NCBI GenBank assembly: GCA_001421175.1
Contig: LJKL01000008.1
Span: 1 to 64,000, forward strand
Length of the DNA: 64,000 nt
Source of the DNA: Methanomassiliicoccales archaeon RumEn M2
GTDB taxonomy: Archaea > Thermoplasmatota > Thermoplasmata > Methanomassiliicoccales > Methanomethylophilaceae
Direction of reading: 5' to 3'
Below are positions 45,819-55,254 of this stretch, piece by piece (within the stretch, counting starts at the first letter, position 1; each line of letters opens with the position of its first letter). The notes below the pieces were generated by a model. The model ran no database searches and was not told the DNA's origin. It saw nothing but the letters and a program-made list of their open reading frames with translations. The translations under genes and the position numbers were made by a program.

Positions 45819-46737
45819 ATGGCAAAGCTCCTCCATACTACGGCATCTCTCGCCGTGACGCTAATATCATTATCGCTCATAGGAGTGATAGCCATGTCCG
45901 TTGCGCCGCTGGCCATGGGGGGGCATGGCATTGGAGGAGAACACGCCCTTCGGAATAATCATGGACGAGGAATCCGCGACCATTGTCATCGACGGCAGCT
46001 ACGACATCGTCTCCACTCTTCCCTATGATATAACCGACATAAACGCCAGCATAAGCATAGATGACGGCAAGGAGATCCATTTCGAGGTATTCAGCGAGGG
46101 GCCGCTGGTAGTGGCGAAGAACGGCAGATCCACGCTGGAGGTTCATTCTGAGATATTCGTGCCCTCGGCTATGATGATGATCCTGGCAGCGAACGCCGGT
46201 TCTGAGGAGGACGGCCTCTATCTGCCTTTGACCGTGGAGGTCGGCGGATCCTATCTCGAGAGGATAATCAGCGTGAAGGCGTCCTTGAACGTGAAGGCTG
46301 TGATATCCGACGTATCGATACCCCCGATAACCATAGACCTCGAGGATGGCAGCGGCAACGCCGTGCCTCTGGAGGAAGCGGCCAAGATAACCGCCAGCGT
46401 TAACGACATCCCGGAGGGAGAATACCTCAGCGATCTGCCGGAAAGCGCCACCATCACCGTTCCCATCGATGGGTATGAAGTGAACGTCATAATGACCAAG
46501 ACCGGCCCGGACGCTGACGGCAACTACGCCCTGACCATCGATATCGAGACCACGGACGGCACTGCCCTGATGGAGGCTCTTGACAAGCTCAAGGAAATCG
46601 CCGGGGGCATGGGCGAGGACGATACATTTGATATCGAGATAGATACGGGTACCGGCACAGAGACCGTTCAATTGGACCCCGAGAACGTGATGCTCTTCGC
46701 TGATTCCATCGGGAAGATGCTGGAGGCTCTGACGTGA
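45819..46737 (+). CDS. Secreted or membrane-anchored protein of unknown function, apparent frameshift
   Basis: The first frame starts at ATG 45819 with a signal/anchor (LAVTLISLSLIGVIAMSVAPL). The second frame carries the rest (ENTPFGIIMDEESATIVIDG onwards). One extra G in the G7 run 45917-45923 separates them; with six Gs the join reads MGGMALEENTPFG and the protein is about 305 residues. A TATA-like GTTTATATCC lies about 30 nt upstream of 45819, suggesting leaderless transcription. The mature part is acidic and beta-rich (VIDGSYDIVSTL, ISIDDGKEIHFEVF), likely extracellular. It overlaps the next gene by 4 nt (GTGA). Confidence 0.75.
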
Positions 46738-47320
46738 CCAGCGAGTTCAGCCTGAGATATGCTGTTCCGGGCGGTGCGTTCCTGAGCTTCTCTGTGACCC
46801 TCTTCACACTCATCCTGCTGCCTCTCAGCATATTCGCCCTGATCAACGGGTTGGCGGCCAACATGGTCACCGAGGGCACAGGGGGAATTCCCCTGAGGAG
46901 ATACAGAAGATACTGGATGAGCTCTGGTTCTATGTTCGGAAGCTCATAAGATACGCCATACCTCTGCTCATCATAGCAATACCCATGGGCCTGTACAGGG
47001 CCGGGAGCTACGCGAAGATCCCGTTCAGATTCCTTTTTGCGATATACTCAGTGATAATCCTCATAGGCCTGACTGACGGGGGGTATGATGGATATCGCCC
47101 TGGACCTGCCCATGGATACGGGCAGCGATTTGAGCTAGATGATGTCGTCATAACCCTTGATATAACCGTATTTATCTACATCAGCATGCTCATCGGTACG
47201 GCGGGAGCGTTCCTGGCATTCACAGAATTCGCCTCCGGCAGGAAGGAGTTCATGGAGAAGAAGGCCGAGATCGATGAGGGTCCCCAAGACAGCAGCACTG
47301 TCGCGGAACCTGATGCATAA
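46734..47320 (+). CDS. Multi-pass membrane protein of unknown function, apparent frameshift
   Basis: Starts at GTG 46734 overlapping the previous stop. The first frame gives one long hydrophobic helix (LSFSVTLFTLILLPLSIFAL). The second gives NSPEEIQKILDELW and three or more helices. One missing G in the run 46881-46885 joins them. Around 47085-47135 the frame also looks locally wrong: the alternative frame reads MMDIALDLPMDTGSDL with codon use more like the rest of the genome, so a compensating pair of indels is possible. About 195 residues after correction. Probably a membrane partner of the preceding secreted protein. Confidence 0.65.
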
Positions 47321-47330
47321 CGGTGGTAAG

Positions 47331-48047
47331 ATGGGAATCAACATAGCGGTTTGTGAGCTGGAAGCCGAAAGGGCATCCTGCAGGATTTTGAAAACGGATA
47401 TCCGGAAGGCTCTCCTCAAGGATGTTACAGGATTCGAGCAGTATGCCGATTACGACACGGTTGTGTCCCTGGAGGACGCAGCGAAGGCCTTCCCAGACTG
47501 GGAATCCTTCGCGAAAAGGAACAGGATCTCCGAGAGCGCCGATGCGGTATACATGGAATCCGTCAAGAACCCCGAGGATGCCGGGATCCTGAGGGAATAC
47601 TCGAAGGATGTCCCCACGGGATGGGTGGACCTGGAGAGGATGCCCGCCGATATGGCCGCGAAGGCCAGGGACTCGGCTGTGGAGCTCCTCAGCGGATGGG
47701 ATATGATCGGGTTCGATGAGATGAAGGAGGCCTGCGCCAACTGCCCCCTGTCCTGGGACAAGGGGAGAGGCTGCATCGGCGCCTTCGGTCCGAATGAGAG
47801 CCTCCTTCCCAGGATAGCGGACAAGTACGGCTGCACGATAGTCGCATCCGTTCCCGCTTCCGCGTCTGAGAGCAGGAGATTCGCCCCGGCAGATGCGGCT
47901 GCCCTGCTCAAGGAGATCGAGGAGCTGGAAGCCGCTCTGCCCAAGGAGGGCAAGATGATGGTCCGCAGATATGCTGGACCTCTCGAGAGAATGAAGGCTG
48001 TGGCAAAGATCTCACAGGAAGAGGGCTGCGGATTCTTCTTCTTCTGA
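47331..48047 (+). CDS. Hypothetical soluble protein
   Basis: 238 residues from ATG 47331, preceded by GGTGGTAAG. Begins MGINIAVCELEAERASCRIL. Mostly helical and charged, with a cysteine group ACANCPLSWDKGRGCIGAFG in the middle that may bind a metal, and a C-terminus GCGFFFF. No known domain is recognised. It follows the membrane protein by 10 nt and may be the third gene of that unit. Confidence 0.7.
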   Translation: MGINIAVCELEAERASCRILKTDIRKALLKDVTGFEQYADYDTVVSLEDAAKAFPDWESFAKRNRISESADAVYMESVKNPEDAGILREYSKDVPTGWVDLERMPADMAAKARDSAVELLSGWDMIGFDEMKEACANCPLSWDKGRGCIGAFGPNESLLPRIADKYGCTIVASVPASASESRRFAPADAAALLKEIEELEAALPKEGKMMVRRYAGPLERMKAVAKISQEEGCGFFFF

Positions 48048-48088
48048 GCACGGATTATTCTGTTTTAAACCGTTTATCTCTGTTTTTC

Positions 48089-48132
48089 TACGATATTTCA
48101 TGTATATGTTTGTTTTTTCTACGAATATCGTA
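48089..48132. promoter_or_regulatory. Repeats upstream of acs
   Basis: In the 48048-48191 AT-rich gap, TACGATATT (48089-48097) and AATATCGTA (48124-48132) form a 9-bp inverted repeat. TTTTTCTACGA is also directly repeated (about 48084 and 48115). A TATA-like ATTAATATAGG follows at 48154-48164. This looks like a regulator-binding region for acs. Confidence 0.5.
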
Positions 48133-48224
48133 AAGTTTCTGCGTTTGCGCATGATTAATATAGGGGTAATCAATACAAGACCACCGGGGGAATGGAAAAG
48201 CCCCTGAAAGACGGAGAGAGAATA

Positions 48225-50171
48225 ATGGCCAGCGAGAACGCGGACGGAACGTACTCCCCATCTAAAGAGTACAGGAAGAGGACATACATCGACAGTTACG
48301 CCAAGTACGAGAAGATGTACAAGAGGTCCATCGAGAAGCCGGAGGAATTCTGGGCCGAACAGGCCGAGGGCCTGCACTGGTACTCCAAGGGTTGGAAGAA
48401 GGTCTTTGACTGGAACAAAAAGGAATGCACCTTCACGTGGTTCAAGGGCGGCAAGCTCAACGCATGCTACAACTGCCTGGACAGACATGTGGAGAACGGT
48501 CTCAAGAACACCGCTGCCCTGATATTCGAGGCAGACGAGCCCGGCAACAGCCGGGTCTATACATACGGACAACTGCTGAATGAGGTGGAGAGATTCGCCA
48601 ACGTATTGAAGAGCAAGGGAGTGAGAAAGGGGGACAGAGTGGCTGTCTACCTGCCTATGATCCCCGAGCTGGCGATAACGCTGCTGGCTTGTGCCAGGAT
48701 CGGTGCTGTGCACTCGGTCGTCTTCTCCGGATTCAGCACTGACTCCCTGTTCAACAGGGTCCAGGACAGCGATTCGAAGGTCCTCGTCACCTGCGACGGA
48801 AGCTACCGCGGCGGGAAGACCATCGATATGAAGGGCAAGGTCAACGAGATGCTGGAGCGCGAGACCTCCGTCGAGAGCGTCATCGTCGTCAACCACGCCA
48901 AGAGAGACGTTGTCATGGAGGAAGGAAGGGACACATGGTGGCATGAGGAGATGTCCAAGGCCGGCCTGAGGTGCCCCTGCGAACAGATGGACGCAGAGGA
49001 CCCCTTCTTCATACTTTACACATCCGGCTCCACGGGAAAGCCGAAGGGCGTCCTCCACACAGTGGGAGGATATATGCTGGGCGTCACGATGACGTTCAAG
49101 TACGCCTTCGATTACCGGCCGGGCGAGACCCATTGGTGCACTGCGGACCTGGGGTGGATCACCGGGCACTCCTATGTGCTGTACGGGCCGCTTTCCAACG
49201 GTGCCACCACCCTCATGTTCGAGGGTGTCCCGAACTATCCAGACAACGGAAGGTTCTGGGAGATAGTCGAGAACTGGAAGGTGGACATATTCTACACGGC
49301 ACCTACCGCCATCAGGATGATGAGGAAGAGCGGCGACGAGTGGGTGCGCAAGCATGACGTTTCCTCCCTGAAGGTCCTGGGGTCCGTCGGGGAGCCCATA
49401 GATGCCAGTGCCTGGAAGTGGTATTATGAGGTTGTCGGCGGCGGAAGATGCCCCATAGCCGACACGTATTGGCAGACTGAAACGGGCAGCCACATAATAC
49501 TGCCGTTTCCCGGCGCATGGGATCAGAAGCCGGGGTCCGCCATGAAGCCCTTCTTCGGCATAGAGCCCGTCATACTCAACGAGGACAAGACCCCCACACC
49601 TGTCGGGCAGGACGGAAGGCTGTGCATAAAGAAGCCTTGGCCTTCCTGTGCCAGGACCCTCTGGGGAGACCATGAGAAGTACAAGGACACCTACTGGAAC
49701 CCGTATCCGGGGTACTACTTCTCCGGTGACGGGGCAAGGCAGGACCAGGGAGGGGACATCTGGATCACGGGCCGTGTCGACGACGTGATAAGCGTTGCCG
49801 GGCACCGCATAGGTGCGGCAGAGGTGGAAGCGGCCCTGATAGCGCATCCGGCCGTCTCCGAAGCGGCAGTGGTCCCGATACCCGACGAGATGAAGGGAGA
49901 GGCGATCTACGGATTCGTGACCCTTAAGGACGGCTTCAAGGACAGCGAAGAGCTGAGAAGCGATCTCGTGAAGCAAGTCAGGAACGAGGTGGGGCCCATA
50001 GCCACGCCCAAGACGATACAGATAGCCGAGGAGCTCCCCAAGACAAGGAGCGGCAAGATCGTCAGGCGCATGCTCAGGAAGATCGCCTCCGGAAGCGATT
50101 TCCGCAGCATGGATGCTTCCACCCTCGTCGACCCGGGCGTCCTTGACGACCTGGTCAAGGGCAGGAGATAA
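48225..50171 (+). CDS. acs: Acetyl-CoA synthetase (AMP-forming)
   Basis: 648 residues. Activates acetate to acetyl-CoA via acetyl-AMP. Motifs: VHSVVFSGFS, YTSGSTGKPKGVLHT (AMP-binding P-loop), TADLGWITGHSYVLYGPLSN, DTYWQTETGSH, GYYFSGDGARQD, GRVDDVISVAGHRIG and the acylatable C-terminal lysine context PKTRSGKIVRRMLR. ATG 48225 is favoured over 48192 for its spacing to GGAGAGA. In hydrogenotrophic methyl-reducing methanogens acetate is mainly a carbon source, so this is likely biosynthetic. A hairpin terminator follows. Confidence 0.97.
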   Translation: MASENADGTYSPSKEYRKRTYIDSYAKYEKMYKRSIEKPEEFWAEQAEGLHWYSKGWKKVFDWNKKECTFTWFKGGKLNACYNCLDRHVENGLKNTAALIFEADEPGNSRVYTYGQLLNEVERFANVLKSKGVRKGDRVAVYLPMIPELAITLLACARIGAVHSVVFSGFSTDSLFNRVQDSDSKVLVTCDGSYRGGKTIDMKGKVNEMLERETSVESVIVVNHAKRDVVMEEGRDTWWHEEMSKAGLRCPCEQMDAEDPFFILYTSGSTGKPKGVLHTVGGYMLGVTMTFKYAFDYRPGETHWCTADLGWITGHSYVLYGPLSNGATTLMFEGVPNYPDNGRFWEIVENWKVDIFYTAPTAIRMMRKSGDEWVRKHDVSSLKVLGSVGEPIDASAWKWYYEVVGGGRCPIADTYWQTETGSHIILPFPGAWDQKPGSAMKPFFGIEPVILNEDKTPTPVGQDGRLCIKKPWPSCARTLWGDHEKYKDTYWNPYPGYYFSGDGARQDQGGDIWITGRVDDVISVAGHRIGAAEVEAALIAHPAVSEAAVVPIPDEMKGEAIYGFVTLKDGFKDSEELRSDLVKQVRNEVGPIATPKTIQIAEELPKTRSGKIVRRMLRKIASGSDFRSMDASTLVDPGVLDDLVKGRR

Positions 50172-50175
50172 ACCG

Positions 50176-50205
50176 GCGGGCTCAGCCCGCTTCTTTTACT
50201 TTTTC
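50176..50205 (+). terminator. acs hairpin terminator with T-tract
   Basis: GCGGGC-tca-GCCCGC (50176-50190), starting 5 nt after the acs stop, followed by TTCTTTTACTTTTTCC. It overlaps the 3' end of the convergent CoA-transferase/GNAT gene. Confidence 0.7.
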
Positions 50206-52063
50206 CTCTTCTTTCACTAGGTCGAAAGAAATCTTATAGACGTCGTCCTCCAATTTGGCCGAGACGTCAAGTCCAGTACGGTAGAAGAGATTGAGCATCC
50301 CGACATTGGTGGACAGGACATCCGCCGTGAATGTCTTGATATTCCTTGATTTGCCCACACGGACGAGAAGATTCACCATGTACGTGCCCACACCCTTGCC
50401 CTGCCAATCATCTCTCACTGCGAATGAGACCTCGGCACTGCTGTTCTTCGGGTTACGCTCGTACTCGCAAACGGCGATGAGCTCGGTCATGGAACCGCGG
50501 ACCAGGAAGACCCCGAAGGCCATGGACAGATCGTAATCTATATTCACTTGGCTCATGCGCTCCTCCCTGGGCTGAAGCACACGGGTCGTCATGAATCTCT
50601 GCTGCAGGGTCTTGGAGGAGAAGGAATAGAAAAGCTCCCTCACGAGGTCCTCGTCCGTAGGCTTCAAAGGACGGACTATGGCCGTCTGGCCGTCGAATAC
50701 CGCCGTCTGCTCCAGCTCCTCCGGGTATGGCAGGCCGCGGTAGGAGCGCCTGCTCTGATCCTCCGGCAGGTATCCCAGAGCGACCGCCTGATCCAGGAGC
50801 TTCTCCCTGAAGGAGGGATGTGCCACATTGATCAATTCCAATGATCTCTTCGCCAGCGTCTTGCCCCTGAGATGGGCTATGCCGTATTCTGTCACCACAT
50901 AATGGATGTCCTCCCTCATGGCGCCCACTCCGGCTCCCTTGGGGACGACGCTCACTATCCTGGATGTTTGGCCATCGCTTGTGGTGGAGGGCATGACTAT
51001 GATCGTCCTGCCCCTGGCGCTCAGGGCACCTCTTATGAAATCCGGCATTCCCCCCCGGATTCGATATGGATTCCAGGCCTGTTCTGTCCGCGAGCACCTG
51101 ACCGGTGAGATCGATCACGGATGCGGTGTTTATGGCCACCATCTTGTTGTTCTTGGCTATGACCGTTATATCGTTCGTATAATCCGACGGATGGAACTCG
51201 ATGGACGGATTATTGTCGACGAACTCCATCAGCTCTGCCGATCCGATGACGAATGATGTCACTATCTTGCGAGGATGTATCGTCTTCTTGCTGCCGTTGA
51301 TGACACCGGCCTTGACCAGTTCCATCACGCCGTCGGAGAACATCTCCGTGTGGACACCGAGATTCTTCTTATCCCCGAATTCAGAGAGTATAGCATCAGG
51401 CAACATCCCGGTACCTATCTGTATGGTCGCTCCGTCATGCACGAGCTTGGCAGCGTTCCTGGCTATCGCTTTGACCGTGTCGTGATCGATGCCCTCGTCA
51501 TCCAAGGGATGCTCCACTGGATAGTCCACCTCTATGAGCTGATCTATCTGTGAGGTGTGGATGAACGAATCCCCCAATGTTCTGGGCATCTGCCTGTTGA
51601 CCTCTGCGATCACCACGTCCGCGGACTCGACCGCGGATTTCGTTATATCGACAGACGTACCGAGGGAGCAGAAGCCGTGAAGGTCCGGAGGGGATACCTG
51701 TATGACGGCCACATCGAGCTTTATCCTCCCGGTGCGGAACATGTACGGAAGCTCTGATGTGTATATCGGGGTGTAATCCGAATGGCCGTTCATCACTCCC
51801 CTCTCCACCTCTGAATCCATGTAGAAGGAGTTGATCCTGAACTTCTTCATGACATCCGGTTCGAAGAACGGGGAGGGCATGAACGTGAACGGTGTGCATA
51901 TACGGTTATCGTGGAATGATCTCTTCTTAAGGAGATGCTCCACTATTATCCTCGGTCTGCTGCATCCTCCGCTTATGTATATCGTAGTGCCAGGCTTCAC
52001 AAGGTCAAGCGCCTTACGGGGAGTTGACACTTTCTCCTCGTACTCATCCCTCCAATATGCCAT
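50182..52063 (-). CDS. Acetyl-CoA hydrolase/CoA-transferase fused to GNAT acetyltransferase, apparent frameshift
   Basis: The first frame (ATG 52063) carries the N- and middle CoA-transferase domains: YISGGCSRPRIIVEHLL, VIQVSPPDLHGFCSLGTS, IQIGTGMLPDAIL, VHTEMFSDGVMELV. The second carries VVTEYGIAHLRGKTLAKR (CoA-transferase C-domain) and then a GNAT domain with RDDWQGKGVGTYMVN. One extra G in the run 51050-51056 splits them; six Gs give SNPGGMPDFIRGAL. The corrected protein is about 626 residues. A CoA-transferase with a C-terminal GNAT domain opposite acs points to acyl-CoA balance, possibly with protein acetylation. The acyl substrate is unknown. Confidence 0.88.
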
Positions 52064-52107
52064 GCTATCCCTCGCCGATTGAACGGCAAATAAGTTTATA
52101 ATACCCG

Positions 52108-52686
52108 TTATAGGCCCCTGGAAGCCTCAATGGCCCAAACCATATCCTTGGCCAGGGAACGGAGGGCCTCACAGCCCTTCTTATCCTTCAGATAATCCCC
52201 CGGGCCCTTGCCCGCCAGTATCGTAAGGGGTGAGGAGCCGCATACCATCATGCGATTGCGGAGCATCCAACCCACCAACTCGTTGTAGGTGGACATCCCT
52301 CCGTCATGATCCTGCACCACAACAGCCCCGCCTACCTTACGTGCCAGAGGCTGGTCGCAGAACATGGATGCATACCCTACCCTTTCCAAAAGGATCTTCA
52401 ATTGGGCGCTGCAGGATCCGAAGTACGAAGGGGACCCGAGGATTATGCCGTCGGCCTCGAGCATCATGCCCATGTACTCGTTCATCCTGTCATCCTCGTT
52501 TATGCACCTGCCGTCTCCGCGTATCTCGCAGCTGTTGCAGTTGTTACAGGGGTTCATCATATCCTCGTAGACATGCACCTGCTCGGTCTCAACGCCCTCC
52601 TTCTCCAGCTCATCCAGAACCACGTTGAGGGCGCCCCCTGTGTTGCCAAGAAGGCGGGGGCTCCCGTTGAAGGCCACGATTTTCAT
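52108..52686 (-). CDS. Iron-sulfur flavoprotein (NADPH-dependent FMN reductase family)
   Basis: 192 residues. Flavodoxin-like fold with the FMN phosphate loop FNGSPRLLGNTGGAL, a compact cluster motif NPCNNCNSCEIRGDGRC (CX2CX2CX6C) as in methanogen Isf, and the SPSYFGSCSAQLKILLER block. Isf proteins reduce oxygen or peroxide, or shuttle electrons with ferredoxin. It stands alone, divergent from sufCB. Confidence 0.92.
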   Translation of the reverse strand: MKIVAFNGSPRLLGNTGGALNVVLDELEKEGVETEQVHVYEDMMNPCNNCNSCEIRGDGRCINEDDRMNEYMGMMLEADGIILGSPSYFGSCSAQLKILLERVGYASMFCDQPLARKVGGAVVVQDHDGGMSTYNELVGWMLRNRMMVCGSSPLTILAGKGPGDYLKDKKGCEALRSLAKDMVWAIEASRGL

Positions 52687-52790
52687 ACGACCCCATCGTG
52701 GGATGCTGTTATTAATACAGCGGTCCCGACTGCCATGGTTTCACTATTGTTAAGAAATTGTTATATCCTAACATGCGCTGACAGACCAAC

Positions 52791-53552
52791 ATGCATATGT
52801 TAGAAATCAAAGATCTCCATGTTGAGGCCGGGGGCAGGGAGATCCTTAAAGGGGTCGATCTGACTATTGACGAGGGGGAGACCATAGCCCTCTTCGGACC
52901 CAACGGCTCCGGCAAATCCACTCTCATGGCTGCAATAATGGGATATGCATACTGCAAGGTCACCCGCGGGAGCATATTCTTCGAAGGGAAGGAGATAACC
53001 CACCTGCCGGTGGATGAGCGCGCGAAGATGGGGGTCGGCATGATGATGCAGAGGCCCCCGAACGTGGTGGGTGTGAAACTGGGGGATCTCATCAAGACCA
53101 TAGCCAAGGATGATGAGGAGATCCTGAAGCAGGCCGGGGAATTCAGAATGGATAAGCACCTGGACAGGGACCTTAATGTGGGATTCTCAGGCGGCGAGAT
53201 AAAGAGGTCGGAGATCCTGCAGCTCACGGCACAGAACCCGAAACTCATCCTGCTTGACGAGCCGGAGTCCGGAGTGGATCTGGAGAGCATAGAGCTCATC
53301 GGCGAGAAGATACACGATCTGCTCTACAACACGGAGCTGTGCGGCAGAGGAAGAGCAAAGGTCAACAGATGCGTCTCGGCCCTCGTGATAACCCACACCG
53401 GGCAGATACTGGATTACATAGGGGCCGACAAAGCCTACATAATAAATGACGGCCGCATACGCTGTTCCGGTCGCCCTACGGACCTGCTGAAGGAGATAAG
53501 GGAAAAGGGTTACAAGGAGTGCATATCATGCAGAATGGTGAAACTTCCATAA
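52791..53552 (+). CDS. sufC: SufC, Fe-S assembly ATPase
   Basis: 253 residues (ATG 52791, or 52797). ABC ATPase: Walker A LFGPNGSGKST (about residue 36), signature VGFSGGEIKRSE, Walker B LILLDEPESGVDL with the Suf-type DEPESG, and the H-loop VITHTG. It drives the SufBC scaffold that builds Fe-S clusters. It is longer than bacterial SufC mainly through an insertion near RGRAKVNRC. A TATA-like TTGTTATATCC lies about 30 nt upstream. The end overlaps sufB by about 25 nt. Confidence 0.95.
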   Translation: MHMLEIKDLHVEAGGREILKGVDLTIDEGETIALFGPNGSGKSTLMAAIMGYAYCKVTRGSIFFEGKEITHLPVDERAKMGVGMMMQRPPNVVGVKLGDLIKTIAKDDEEILKQAGEFRMDKHLDRDLNVGFSGGEIKRSEILQLTAQNPKLILLDEPESGVDLESIELIGEKIHDLLYNTELCGRGRAKVNRCVSALVITHTGQILDYIGADKAYIINDGRIRCSGRPTDLLKEIREKGYKECISCRMVKLP

Positions 53553-54742
53553 AGAAAGCCCTCGACAAGAAGGCTCAGTACGGACCCGATATCGATCTGA
53601 ACAAGTACCGGGTCGTACGGGAGCAGAAGGTCATAGACAAGCTCGAAGACGCTCCCAAGGACATAAAGGAGCGAATGGAGTCGGTGGGCATAACCTCCTC
53701 CGAAGAGCATGAGCGCGACGGGTCCATAATGTTCATAGACAACAAGATAAGCCATTGCAGCAACAAGGCCCCGGAGGGCGTGGAGATCATGCCCGTTAAG
53801 AAGGCCATGGAGAAGTATGAATGGCTCAAGGACTACAGCTGGAAGCTGGTGAGCCCTGATAAGGATAAGTACACCGCCAAGACCTATGAGGAGGATGCCG
53901 ACGGCACCTTTGTGAGAGTGAAAGCGGGCTATCATGTCAAGAACCCCATACAGGCCTGCATGATGCTGGGCACCGATAAGGGCATGCAGACCCTCCACAA
54001 CATATTCATCATCGAGGAGGGGGCACATGCGGAGATGATATCCGGATGCACCACGGGATCCCATGCAGACGACGGTCTGCACATCGGGGTCTCAGAGATA
54101 TACGTCAAAGAAGGCGCATACTTCTCCTATTCCATGATCCACAACTGGGGCCCGAAGACCTCCGTACGTCCCAGGACCGGGATACAGATGGAGAAGGATT
54201 CCAGGCTGATCAACAACTACGTGATACTGAATCCTGTGGCCACAGTGCAGTCGGCACCGACCGCATGGCTTAACGGAGAGGGCGCGAGCTGTCAGTTCAA
54301 CACCATTTGCCTGGCACATCCCGGAGCGGATATAGACAGCGGGGGAACCGTCATCCTCAATGCCCCGGGCACCGGGGCGGAGATAGTCTCCAGGAGCATA
54401 ACCAAGGGAGGGAGGATGATGGCCCGCGGGCGCCTGGTCGGCAACTCACCCCGCGTCAAGGCCCACCTGGAATGCAAGAGCATCGTGCTCCAGGACGGGG
54501 GTCAGACCCTTGCTGTCCCGGAGCTCGAGACGAGCTTCGCAGACGTGGACATGACCCACGAAGCGGCTGTCGGGAAGATAGCCAGGGATCAGATCGAGTA
54601 TCTGATGACCAGAGGACTGTCCGAGGATCAGGCTGTAGGGATGATCATAAGGGGATTCCTGGTTGGCGGCATAAAGGGCCTGCCCAAGGAGCTGACGGAC
54701 GAGATAAACGATGCGATAGAGAGATCTGATCTGGGTCAGTGA
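53528..54742 (+). CDS. sufB: SufB/SufD-like Fe-S scaffold protein
   Basis: 404 residues from ATG 53528. Core beta-helix with IIEEGAHAEMISGCTTG, HIGVSEIYVKEGAYFSYSM, MARGRLVGNSPRVKAHLECK and the C-terminal AAVGKIARDQIEYLMTRG (family SVGKI-QI-YL-RGL pattern). With SufC it forms the minimal SmsCB system characteristic of methanogens; no sufD, sufS or sufU is nearby. Cysteines HLECK and SGCTTG may serve cluster assembly. Confidence 0.94.
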   Translation: MQNGETSIKKALDKKAQYGPDIDLNKYRVVREQKVIDKLEDAPKDIKERMESVGITSSEEHERDGSIMFIDNKISHCSNKAPEGVEIMPVKKAMEKYEWLKDYSWKLVSPDKDKYTAKTYEEDADGTFVRVKAGYHVKNPIQACMMLGTDKGMQTLHNIFIIEEGAHAEMISGCTTGSHADDGLHIGVSEIYVKEGAYFSYSMIHNWGPKTSVRPRTGIQMEKDSRLINNYVILNPVATVQSAPTAWLNGEGASCQFNTICLAHPGADIDSGGTVILNAPGTGAEIVSRSITKGGRMMARGRLVGNSPRVKAHLECKSIVLQDGGQTLAVPELETSFADVDMTHEAAVGKIARDQIEYLMTRGLSEDQAVGMIIRGFLVGGIKGLPKELTDEINDAIERSDLGQ

Positions 54743-55167
54743 TCCGTCTCGGTCCCGGGAGGATCGACCCTCTGCCCCATGGCACGCCTGTCCACTGCAT
54801 GGAGGACGTTACCGTCCTCATCACGGAACGAGGTGTAAACGCCTATGGGGCCTCTGAGAGGATCTCTGACGAATACCACGCCCTCGTCTATGAATCGCCT
54901 GTGAAGATCATAGGGGTTGTCCACCCCGAGGATGATCCCCGTATCCACGCCGAAGATCTGGCTCTTCCTGAGTACCAGATAGAATCCCTTCCTTCCGACC
55001 ACAGCGGTCTCTCCGTCATCTGATACCAGGTCCATCTTCAGGACCCTGTTGTAGAACCGGGAGGAGCTCCCTGTATCCCTCACAGGTATGAATGCTCCCG
55101 CCAGGCTCTCAGGCAGACCTTCCACTGTGTACTCGAAGGAACCTCCGCTAGGATCTCCCAAAGGCAT
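54736..55167 (-). CDS. Glyoxalase/VOC-superfamily protein
   Basis: 143 residues. A VOC domain of paired beta-alpha-beta-beta-beta modules: AGAFIPVRDTGSSSRFYNRVL, VVGRKGFYLVLRKSQ, NPYDLHRRFIDEGV, and YTSFRDEDGNVLHAVDR (end block normally containing the metal Glu; here FRDEDGNVLH). The first metal residue is not obvious. Substrate unknown. Convergent with sufB, overlapping by 7 nt. Confidence 0.83.
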   Translation of the reverse strand: MPLGDPSGGSFEYTVEGLPESLAGAFIPVRDTGSSSRFYNRVLKMDLVSDDGETAVVGRKGFYLVLRKSQIFGVDTGIILGVDNPYDLHRRFIDEGVVFVRDPLRGPIGVYTSFRDEDGNVLHAVDRRAMGQRVDPPGTETDH

Positions 55168-55254
55168 GCTTCAAGAATACCGATTCCGCATTAAACAGAT
55201 TCCGCCCCGCAACGACAAAACCTATTACCTGCAAGTCATACCCGGGAGCTGAAG

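Noticed and set aside
48012-49976. 654-codon minus-strand frame over acs
   Set aside because: Antisense shadow of acetyl-CoA synthetase; low-complexity His/Leu-rich translation.
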